DNA from: Dipteris shenzhenensis
Lineage: Eukaryota; Polypodiophyta; Polypodiopsida; Gleicheniales
Assembly: GCA_047967505.1 (NCBI GenBank)
Contig: CM106538.1
DNA length: 64,000 bases
Strand: one strand, 5' to 3'
In this document: positions 55,593-64,000 of the stretch, one piece after another
Layout: each line of letters opens with the position of its first letter
Numbering within the stretch: the first letter of the stretch is position 1
Program-made: the position numbers and the translations under genes
The notes under the pieces: generated by a model
Seen by the model: the letters and a program-made list of their open reading frames with translations, nothing else
What the model was told of the DNA's origin: nothing
Databases searched by the model: none

Positions 55593-56755
55593 TATGTATG
55601 TGTTTAGCAATTTATAATCTCAATTTGGGCTATCATTTTTAAAAAGAACATTTGAAAATAGAATGTGGACCTGTAAAGTGGAAAGCAATCTTTAAATATC
55701 ATTCCTTATACATTGTCAAAAGAATTAGTGGTAAAGGTAAGAGTCGTACTTGTTGGTTACTACATGAAGGCTACATGCACAATTTAACAAGCTTTAAAAT
55801 ATTAGGCATGGAACTTCTATTGCATATTTTTCAAACCATTTGATAGAACATTTATTTTCCTCAATGGTGGCATATGCTTCACATCACTTAAATTAGAATT
55901 TTGCTTGTTTATAAATCACACATTCCAAGGTTTGTAATGCCTTTGAAGGGTTGCATTTTCAACGATTGTCCTATGATTGTCATAGATCACTTGTATGAAT
56001 CACACATTCAAAGTTTGAACGCTCTTTGAAGGCAATAGTTCAACGTTATCTAGTTAGGCCTTTTGGTCTAGGGTGGGAGCAACCATGACAAATAGATTCA
56101 TTGCCTAAACACATGGCATTCTTATTGGCTCCATGTGCAAAGGTCCTTTGACAAATAGATTCCTAGCCTAAACACATGGTAGTCTCAATGTGCAAACGCC
56201 CGGTTTTTTCCGCCCACCCAAAGTACCGTAGAGGGGCATAGCTGCCGAGGACCCACACTGTCACACATGTTTGTCTCAGGATTGTCGTCAGGACTCAGGA
56301 GCATCCTCTAAGGCTCTTAAAGGAATACGTAATGACGTTGAAAACGAAGGATTGCACGTCGTCAGGAGCATCCTCTAAGGCTCTTAAAGGAATACTAATG
56401 AAATCATGAACGTTGATTGAAAACGAAAGATTGTCGTCAGGAGCATCCTCTAGGGGAAAGCATGGTCAAATAACGTGTACAATAAGAAGTACACTCAGGC
56501 ATAGATTCTTGTTTGCACGACCGCTTCTCAGGCCCATCCTCCATCGCTGCACGCCTCATCTCTGCCTGTCATGGCGTCCTCTTTGATGATCAAGAGAGCT
56601 TCTGCAATCACCTTCCTGCTTCCCCACCTCTGTCGCAATCCTCCGATCGCCATGAGTGTTTCGGAATTAAAGCTTGCAACCAGCAGGCACAGCTCGACTG
56701 CGCACGCAATGACTCCATTGCTTCTTCATCCCCTTCGCCAAACGCAGCTGCAGCC
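55593..56755 (+). promoter_or_regulatory. Upstream region of the GRAS gene
   Basis: No gene was seen here. A GCATATGC word at 55870-55877 matches the PHR-binding P1BS consensus GNATATNC, which can occur by chance. A triplicated block lies at 56275-56455. ATGTGCAAA-type blocks are duplicated near 56090-56190. No TATA box could be placed with confidence. Confidence 0.3.
56275..56455 (+). repeat. Triplicated 67-75 bp block upstream of GRAS gene
   Basis: CAGGAGCATCCTCTAAGG starts at 56296 and 56363, and a truncated copy at 56438, each preceded by GTC and an AAAACGAAxGATTG-like stretch. The third copy ends in AGGGGAAAG. Confidence 0.85.
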
Positions 56756-57919
56756 ATGGACGACGTTCTCGCATCTGAACACTGTTTTCACGCTATGAGG
56801 TTGTTTCACCTTCTTTCTGCAGCTGCCGAGGCTGTGGCCACCCAGAACAATGACCTCGCAGAGATTATCGTGGACCGCCTCGAGGACTTGTCCTCCACCA
56901 GAAGTGATCCGATGCAAAGAATAGCATTTTATTTCAGCCATGCATTGCGTTGCCGCATGGACGGTTTCATTCCTCGGTTGGCATGGAATGTGGACCGGGA
57001 CTTGAGCTCTTCACAGACCCTTGCCGCTTTCCTTGTACTCCACGAGTGGACTCCCTATATCAAATTCAGCCATTTCACAGCTAATCAAGCTATCCTCGAA
57101 GCAACCCAGGGGTGTTCTAGGCTTCATATTGTGGATTACGACGTATCGGATGGCAGTCAGTGGTCTTCTTTTATGAGTAGCTTTGCCTCAACAAAAGGGG
57201 AAGCCCCTCTGCACTTAAGTATAACTGCCATCTATTGGACTCATGGGTCATCTGCCTTGCCGAAAACAGGAAGACGCCTGTCAGATTTTGCTTCCTCGAT
57301 AAACCTATCCTTCAGCTTCAATCAAGTTAAGGTTGGTCCTGGAGACCAGCTCCATCCATCAACGATAAAGCTTGTCAAGGGAGAAACGTTAGCAGGTAAC
57401 TGCATGATACATCTTCCCCACATGTCATACCGCAGTGAGTGCTCGGTCCAAACATTCCTTGAAGTCATCAGAAAACTTTGCCCGAAAGTTTTGACTGTTG
57501 TCGAGGAAGATCTGGGCTGCAGCAGCAATATACCTTTTGTTGATCATTTTTTCGGCTCGCTTCAGTACTATTCTGCCCTGATTGACTCACTCGGCGCCAG
57601 TTTACCTGACGAGAACGACACTTGCATAATTGTAGAGAGGAACTACATTGCAACTAACATCATCAGCACGGTCACGTTTGGTGGTTCAGTCTTGCACGTC
57701 CCAGAAAATCCGGTGGATTATCCTGAAAACAGGCATTGGTCCTGCTTCGTGCGTTCCCTAGGATTCGAGTCCGTTCCAATTTCGCTCAGTAACCACTGTC
57801 AGGCGAGGCTTCTTCTGAGTCTATATCCAGATGGTTTTTCTGCGGGGATAGAAGGCGATCGCTTGCTTCTTCGATGGCACTCTATAGGCCTATTTGCGGC
57901 TTGCGTTTGGACCTGCTAA
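56756..57919 (+). CDS. GRAS-domain transcription regulator, NSP2-like
   Basis: Intronless, 387 codons from the ATG at 56756, which has a strong context (GCAGCCATGG). The frame is open upstream to a stop at 56483 but has no earlier ATG. GRAS blocks follow in order: LHRI with FHAMRLFHLLSAAAEAV (residues about 12-28), VHIID as LHIVDYDVSDGSQW (about 120-133), a SFSFNQVKV region, LVKGETLAGNCMIHLPHMSYRS, VVEEDLG, PFYRE-region YYSALIDSLGAS and VERNYI, and a SAW end LLLSLYPDGFS..LLLRWHS. The HIVDYD box and NCM(I/L)xLPHxSYR block point to the NSP2 subgroup, nuclear partners of NSP1-type GRAS proteins in symbiosis and strigolactone control in angiosperms. It is shorter at the N-terminus than angiosperm NSP2. 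The function in this plant is inferred. Confidence 0.9.
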   Translation: MDDVLASEHCFHAMRLFHLLSAAAEAVATQNNDLAEIIVDRLEDLSSTRSDPMQRIAFYFSHALRCRMDGFIPRLAWNVDRDLSSSQTLAAFLVLHEWTPYIKFSHFTANQAILEATQGCSRLHIVDYDVSDGSQWSSFMSSFASTKGEAPLHLSITAIYWTHGSSALPKTGRRLSDFASSINLSFSFNQVKVGPGDQLHPSTIKLVKGETLAGNCMIHLPHMSYRSECSVQTFLEVIRKLCPKVLTVVEEDLGCSSNIPFVDHFFGSLQYYSALIDSLGASLPDENDTCIIVERNYIATNIISTVTFGGSVLHVPENPVDYPENRHWSCFVRSLGFESVPISLSNHCQARLLLSLYPDGFSAGIEGDRLLLRWHSIGLFAACVWTC

Positions 57920-59050
57920 ATTTCTCCTCACTACCACCAAATGCAAAGCCACATGGGGGCTCTTTTGTATGCAGATAAGTAGTTCAAACGAAAAGTATTT
58001 TTACAAAATCTTTCAATCAAGTTTTTCTATGTAAGTTTATAGCCATTTAGGAAAACTTACAAGAAATACACTTTGCTATATTATTTTCAGAATACTTTAG
58101 TAGATACATAGGACTTTAGATACAATGATATTTACACGAGAATTTTAGTATTCTGCAATGATCTACGAATGAAATCTTGTGATAAATTTGGGAGGTTGGT
58201 TAATTTTACTTGATTTTAACGTGTTTAAGAACATTAATAATCTCTAATGAAGAAAATCTACATAATTATCTATTTGTTAAGTATCTATGAAAACATGAAA
58301 TAGAGAGTGTTTCCATATATTTATATATTTCCTTATTTACTTATATTCGTGTTTATATGTGAGAGGACAAAAATACGATAAGTATTTCAAAGCTAAATGA
58401 ATAACATGACCATTCAAATAATCATGTGTGACTTGATTTGAATTTATGTTTATATGCTTCTTCTATATGAAACACGTTATTATTATTATTTTATTTAAGT
58501 TATATGCTTTAATTTATACTTCTTTTATGAAACACGTTATTATTTTAAAGTCATGATTTCAGTCATATGCTTTAATTTAAAATTTAAAAAAATGCATGTA
58601 GATGTACTTTTGTATCTCTAGTTTGAAAAAGTGCAAACATAATTTTGATTTGTAACGAGTTTGTAACCTTGTAGACTTTTAAATTTAATTATTATAGATT
58701 AAAGAATGGTTTTTTCTAAAACCATCCACTCATCCACATGTATGAGTGGAAGAATGCTAATTTCTTTACAAGCACATGTAAGAATGAATTTTTAAAATAG
58801 ACCATTCATTCATCTAATGAGGGAAAGAATGCTCAATTCATTCACAAGCACGAGTGAGACAAGGGAGACAACATGCGATGGATGAAGCAGTAGTTACAAC
58901 TAAAGTAGTGGTATCATGAAAGCTTACAAGTTTATGAGTGTCATGGGACACATGTGCAAATGCCCAATCATAATTTACATGGCTGGTGGATATGTCACAA
59001 GCAAGCACCTCTTGAAAAGTGCTAAAATTGTGTTCTTTTAGCACAAGCAT
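57920..59050. other. GRAS 3' region and AT-rich spacer
   Basis: Very AT-rich. TATGAAACACGTTATTATT occurs twice (58467, 58529). A block of about 95 bp (CCAxxCATTCAT.. to AAGAATGxTxA.. ATTCxTTCACAAGCAC) is duplicated at 58720-58860. No gene was seen. Confidence 0.5.
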
Positions 59051-59380
59051 TTAAGCACAAAAAGTGTATCGGCGACCAAACGCGCTACCACCCCAATCTA
59101 GGATACCATCACACTGTGAGCCTTTCTTATATCTATGTACACTTTTCACCTATAAGTGTAATGAGTCCATTTGGAAATTTTGTGTTTGGTTTCTAAGAGC
59201 TCTTATTCATGGCAGATGTTTTCCCTTTGGACTTCGAGGAGTCGGAACCAGTTGAGTCATTCATAGATAAGTTCAATACGATTCATCAGGATTTAGGTAA
59301 AACACCTATTTCATTAATTTTGGACTTTTTCTATTGTTTTTGGACGAAGCCCAAAAATCCTTCACAACAACACAAAGCAA

Positions 59381-59660
59381 CTATAGACGCGCTTGGTAGA
59401 CGCGCAAAATAGCGAGCGCGTCTATAGGCATTGCTCTAGTAGAGAAATTACAGGCGTGTCTATTAGCGCGGCTAAATGCTCGTCTATTTGCGCGTCAATC
59501 ACTGCGTTTATTTGCGCGTTAGACCTGAGAAAATATGGGCCCGTCTAACATCCCGTCTATTAGCGCGTCTATTTGCGCGTGTATTTGCGCGTTTATTTGT
59601 GTGTTTACACTGAGACTCAGACGCGCATTTAGACGCGGGGTTAGACGCGCTCCAGAGAAT
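59381..59660. repeat. CACTA subterminal repeat region
   Basis: GCGCGTCTAT, AGACGCGC and variants occur more than a dozen times in both orientations, the short subterminal transposase-binding type repeat of CACTA elements. A 12-bp perfect hairpin (CTATAGACGCGC at 59381-59392, GCGCGTCTATAG at 59416-59427) is followed by GGCATTGCTCTAGTAG. Read on the other strand this starts CTACTAGAGC, close to the CACTA..AGAGC ends of the superfamily. The exact terminus could not be fixed. Confidence 0.7.
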
Positions 59661-59817
59661 ACAGAAAGTGAGATTTTGGTGTACATCATTGCTTTCCAAA
59701 CATTGCCCATGATTACCAAAGCACATAATTTTTTGCAAGCCCACATATACAAGAATTAAGGGAAATGAGGAGAATGAGACAATATGTAAAATAGTTTTGC
59801 CAATATCAATTGTGGGG

Positions 59818-62800
59818 CTACGGTTCAATCTCATCCTCAATGAGATCAACCCTTGCCAAACTATCTACTTCAAAATCCAAACAAGTGTTTAGATCTACAA
59901 ATACATTCAACCCACTACTACTTGTGCCACTCATGTGCTCATCGAAATCAAGATCTCCAATGGTAGGCTCGTCCTCATGGGTAATGCCGGCCTCAATATC
60001 TATATCTCCTATCTCATGATCGTCCTCCTCTCTTGTATCACGGTCATCATCACGTCCATGGGCATGATCATCCTCCATACGCTCCATATTAGTAAATGTA
60101 CTATACATCACTTTGGAACGTGGCATAATAGGTATGACATGCCACCACCTATTATTATCCACCATTGGTTGATAGACAACCTAATTCAAACACAAATACA
60201 ATCATGTTACTTTTCTTGCATCAAATATTTAAAAGCGAGTATTTTTATGTGTGTGCACAGTACCTGTTCACATTGTTGCGGTAGTATTAGTGTGTCCTTC
60301 CTACTTTGCCAAAACTTTGTGGAGTCAATAGTTACAAAGCCACTTGCATGGCGTTTGATTGTTGCATTAGGGCCTCTTTCCACCACGTCCTTAAACCACT
60401 TTACATCCAAAACATACACAAAGAAGCGTCGAAAGTCAAGCATAATGATATCTTGGATTATGCCACAATAATCATCCATGACTCCATTGGCTCCCTCAAA
60501 GCTAGCAATGATGCCACAATCTTGTGTGTTTCTCTTATCATCAATCCGTTGTGTTCGAAAATGCTTGCCCTCACACCATATAGCATTGAACATAGTGCAC
60601 TACACCAAGAAAAAATCAATTAAATAAGCAATCTAAATTATAAAAACCTCCTAACTTATGCATAACATTCTATATACCGACCTTGCTCATGCATCCCCTA
60701 GCATACTCCCATTCTTCCATTGTGATATGCATCCCCTCGTCTTTCTCTGCTTTCTCCATTTCATCAAGTAGCCAATCCACATGAATATCCTTTGGAAGTG
60801 CTCTTAGACGCTGAGGGTATGGCACACGAGATCCGTGGTGTGTACGAAAGAGGGCCCTTTCTTCTTGTCTTCTTGCCTTTGCATCCTCGTATCTTGTCAC
60901 CCATCTTTTCATCACATCACTATTAAGCACGCAAAAGAGGTTGATACTATTACGCAACTCCGTGTCTATTACTTTGTTGCGTCCTCTTCCTTGAGGCACA
61001 ATAGAGGTCATCCTTAGGTCTTCATCTTCTCTCCATAGTCGTGGGAGAGAGCTATCCACATCAACAAGAAACTCAGAAATATATACAAGTGACTCTTGTA
61101 CCAACCAACCCTCGGCCATGCTACCTTCGGGTCTTGCATTTTGTCTCACGAAGCCCTTCAAGGTCTTCATGAAGCGCTCGAGGAAGAACAACCATCGTGC
61201 ATGTATAGTACCGCATATAGCAATCTCATCCACCAAATGCACTATGAGATGTAGTCGGCTTGTGAGAATAGAACGTGGAAATGTCTCCTCCACTAAACAA
61301 ACCGCCTCCACTGACATAACTTGAGCATTCTCAAGCGTGGTGGGATCTATTTCCTTTGAGCTCACATACCTCACAAGCTCGCCCATCTTGTAAATACAAT
61401 CTTTCACGTCCTTTGATGCACTACGTGAAATGCTAGTAGGTAGTATGAACTGAACCTGCGAGGAGGTGGTTGATTAGTTGCTTATAGCTATTCACTCACA
61501 AATTTGAAAGGAAAAAGATATTATGCATAAAAAATACTTACTTGGAGCATCTTGTGCCAATCATGAGATTTCAAGCCATATAATTGCTCTACACCTCTTT
61601 TCTTGCTCTTTGTAAAGGCTCCCTTCAAACACCTCATGCATCCAGTGGGAGTACGAATTGTAGTAATAGCGCGCTTCACTGTCGCCATCTCTAGCTTTGA
61701 TAACATCCACGGCGCACGAGGTAAAAAAACACGCCCATTTGGTCTCTCTTGAGGCCAAGCTTCACGCATCCTCCCTGTGGTATGTAGATCCTCCCTTATG
61801 CCTGCCGAATCTCGTGTCCCATTCAAATGCTCCCAAATGGTAGATGCCACATTCTTGAAGATATGCATGGGATCGAGCAGGTGATTGATCTTGAGGTGGG
61901 ACCAATATGGTAAATGATAAAAGATGGAGTATCTAAACCAAATAAAGTGTTAGCGTGCAATCCTCACTTTCAACCAATATAGCCAATCTTTACTTCCAGC
62001 CAATAGTTACAAATCCTTACCGGCTCATGCCAAGTGGTGGAGGAGTCGTGGAACCGTCCCAAATTCTTATCCAATCTCCCACGGTGAGTGATTGTGGGAG
62101 GACTTCATTCCAAGGGGCAACATATCTAGGATGATCAGGTGGGAGAAATCGATGGTGATTCTCATAGATGACCTTATTCAATGTGTCTGCCCGTGAGGCA
62201 ACTAGCGAAGGACCACAAACAGGACATGCATGGTAACCCGATGTAGTGAGACCTGAAACAATAGATGCAATTAAGAGTGGAAGGTGGGTTTAGGTTGCCA
62301 CGTCCTTGCCTATTCATAATTAAAAAATGCAATGCTTACTAGAACACTCGCCATAGCCTGGGAAGTCATGCATCGTCCACATCAAGATTGCTTTGCAGTT
62401 GAATTCTCGTGACGAGGGAGGCCTACTCACATCATGCACCTCGATACCTCTCCAAAGTATCTCTAGCTCATCAATCAAAGGCTCCAAATAAACATCAGGG
62501 TTTTTGACTTTATGTTTCCCTGGAACTAGAAGGGACAGCATGACATGTCCTTTCTTAATAGCCATAGAGGGTGGAAGATTGTAATTCACCAATACCACTG
62601 GCCATACACTGTAAGACGTGCTTTTGAGACCAAATGGGTTCACACCGTCCATACCCAATCCAAGTCTCAAGCTCCTAGGTTCTTCCTTGAAGCTTGGCCA
62701 TGTGTCTTCAATATGCTTCCACGCAGGAGAGTCCGCGGGAGTTCTCCACTTGCCATCGGTTGATCGATGGGAGGAATGCCATGACATGAGCTCTGCAATA

Positions 62801-62979
62801 GATTTGCACTTGAACATATGTTGGATGCGAGGGATTATGGGAAAATGTCGTAATACCTTACGAGGCACGTCCAAGGTTTTGAGATCTGCTCTATATCTTG
62901 CCTCTCCACAAGTAGGACACTCTCTTGCATCCTTATGTAGTCCACGAAACAAAACGCAATCGTTGACACATGCATCATG
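59818..62979 (-). pseudogene. CACTA TNP2-type transposase, N-terminus missing
   Basis: 62979-62320 reads HDACVNDCVLFRG, CPTCGEARYR, IPRIQHMFKCKSIAELMSWH, LGLGMDGVNPFG and WPVVLVNYNLPPSM, VMLSLLVPG, MWTMHDFPGYGECS. 61868-61521 has HDWHKMLQ and PRAPWMLSKLEMATVKRAI. 61407-60670 is the DUF4218 part with FPRSILTSRLHLIVHLVDEI, CGTIHARWLFFLERFMKTLKGF and RPEGSMAEGWLVQESL. 60593-60207 is the DUF4216 part with YCGIIQDIIMLDFRRFFVY. 60165-59818 is an acidic tail. Each block is open and the gaps look like introns (for example 60594-60669, 61408-61520). Apart from the missing N-terminus it may be only lightly damaged. Confidence 0.85.
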
Positions 62980-63399
62980 CTAGCACGGAATCCGGTCTTT
63001 CATGCAAAGAACAAACACATTGAGGTCAGATACCATTTCATCAAGGAGGTACTTGAGGACAAGCGCATAGAGCTTGTCAAGGTTCATACAGATGATAACC
63101 CTGCAGATATGCTGACAAAGAGTCTACCTAGTCAGCAGTTTGAGTATTGTCGTGTATTGATGGGCGTTGGATAGTATGCTCACTGGTTGTTCTCCCTTAA
63201 AGGCACATTGTCCTTTAAGTGGGAGGTTGTGGGGGTTAAAGGTCACTGTGCCTTTACCCCAATTATGTACAATACTCAAACACATATAAATGAATGAAAA
63301 AGAAGATTAGGGTGGTTCTGCACCCACCAAACTTGTGTGGCTCTCTATCTCTCTCTCTCTCTCCTTCTTCCATTCTTGCTTCTGTTGAGAGCACTCTCA
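62980..63399 (+). mobile_element. Copia D 3' end fragment (same family as copia C)
   Basis: Starts abruptly at CTAGCACGGAATCC inside the last part of the copia polyprotein (ARNPVFHAKNKHIEVRYHF, DNPADMLTKSLPS), then a purine tract and a complete 172-bp LTR. It matches 50999-51419 closely. Everything upstream in the copia element is missing. Confidence 0.9.
63228..63399 (+). repeat. Copia D LTR
   Basis: 172 bp from TGTGGGGG to ACTCTCA. It is followed by GTATG, which cannot be matched to a left duplicate because the 5' part of the element is gone. Confidence 0.9.
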
Positions 63400-64000
63400 G
63401 TATGATGTTGTGTTTGTATATATGCATGAGGAGCATATTCTCATGGTGTTGTTTATTCCATGAATATTATGGTTGACATTTATTTGTTGCAATGTATGAA
63501 TCATGATGTAGTTTTTGTTGATTATACACCAATTTGTGACTTATTACTTAAGTGGCATTTAGTCATGATATTTATATATTTATTTGATGCAGACAATTTT
63601 ATGATATGAATGTGTGATGATGTAATTATTTGGAAATATAACCTTGTGTGATGAGAATTTTGATATGAATATGTGATGATGTAATATTTGTAATATATTT
63701 CACTCCAAAGTATCAATTCCCAATGCTCCACTCACTTAAAGTACAACATTCCCAATGCTCTGAAAAATTTTATTTAGTTGGACAGAGTCTCCAGTCACTT
63801 AAAGTAGAGCATTTCCAATGCGCCTCTCACTTATTCCAACCCTTATCCTTATCATAGCGAACACATCGTGCCTTAGTGCACTTATATTCTTCCATCGTAG
63901 TCCTTCCACAAACACTCTCTTATTTCTTACATCCTAGTCCTTCTGATTAACTTATATTCGTCTTTCACTTTACGTCTTCCCTGACTTTCTATCACCCTTG
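63400..64000. other. AT-rich spacer, no gene seen
   Basis: TTGATATGAATxTGTGATGATG occurs as a short duplication near 63600-63690, and CACTTAAAGTAxAxCATT..CCAATGC recurs at 63734 and 63797. No coding signal. Confidence 0.5.

Larger units (their letters stand above)
59381..62979 (-). mobile_element. CACTA (En/Spm) transposon, 5' truncated
   Basis: The minus strand encodes a TNP2-type transposase with DUF4218 and DUF4216 regions. Its 3' subterminal repeats lie on the left (59381-59660). On the right the coding sequence stops at 62979, where the copia D fragment begins, so the 5' terminus and the transposase N-terminus are missing. Confidence 0.85.

Noticed and set aside
55410-55610. His/Thr-rich minus-strand open frame
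   Set aside because: Produced by the GT/GC alternating tract.
56513-56755. N-terminal extension of the GRAS frame up to a TTG at 56513
   Set aside because: There is no ATG in this part; the ATG at 56756 has a strong context. An upstream spliced exon cannot be excluded.
56571-56798. ATG-started open frame MASSLMIKR overlapping the GRAS start
   Set aside because: It is in another frame, has no recognised domain and ends inside the GRAS coding region; at most an upstream open reading frame.

Overview
This window is nuclear DNA from a land plant, probably one with a large, repeat-rich genome (a fern, lycophyte or gymnosperm would fit, but the sequence does not settle it). The plant call rests on a plant-type tyrosylprotein sulfotransferase gene split by long introns, an intronless GRAS regulator of the NSP2 type, plant L1-type LINE, Ty1/copia, Ty3/gypsy and CACTA elements, and abundant AT-rich repeat-derived spacer. 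There are no operons, phage genes or CRISPR arrays.

Two host genes can be supported. The first, at the left edge on the minus strand (about 486-5179, continuing past position 1), is a tyrosylprotein sulfotransferase (TPST). It has a signal peptide, a PAPS-binding loop exon and two downstream exons with good splice sites, but there is a reading-frame break before the PAPS loop and a second candidate exon is out of phase. The second is the intronless GRAS gene at 56756-57919 (plus strand), which looks complete and intact and is the clearest functional gene here.

Almost everything else is transposable-element or repeat DNA. At 6.3-14.4 kb a tandem family of about 630-bp units is interrupted by a degraded full-length L1-type LINE (8414-14029) flanked by an 18-bp target duplication. 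From 14.4 to 29 kb there are relics of a copia gag, a gypsy protease, an unknown plus-strand protein and a minus-strand DUF7869-type protein, a 263-bp TIR element with a 4-bp duplication, and a dense cluster of foldback hairpins at 26.8-27.8 kb. From 29.4 to 33 kb there is a 38-bp tandem array, a small TIR element inside GA-rich microsatellites and a relic of a second class of non-LTR reverse transcriptase. From 33.2 to 37.1 kb lies a truncated copia element, itself split by a 486-bp TIR element. From 37.5 to 43.4 kb lies a gypsy element with both LTRs but without gag. From 43.6 to 48.6 kb there are unrecognised decayed coding stretches, one with a motif resembling single-subunit RNA polymerases. 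From 48.6 to 51.4 kb there is a copia element with 172-bp LTRs whose gag/protease part is deleted. Then follow a 175-bp satellite, a roughly 3-kb purine-rich stretch and a GT/GC alternating tract, before the GRAS gene. From 59.4 to 63 kb there is a CACTA transposon (minus strand) whose transposase is joined directly to the 3' end of a second copy of the 172-bp-LTR copia family.

The genes do not form a pathway. The common theme is nested insertion and decay: LINE into satellite, TIR elements into older repeats and retrotransposons, and illegitimate junctions between elements. Several insertions can be ordered because the duplicated target or the restored reading frame is visible.
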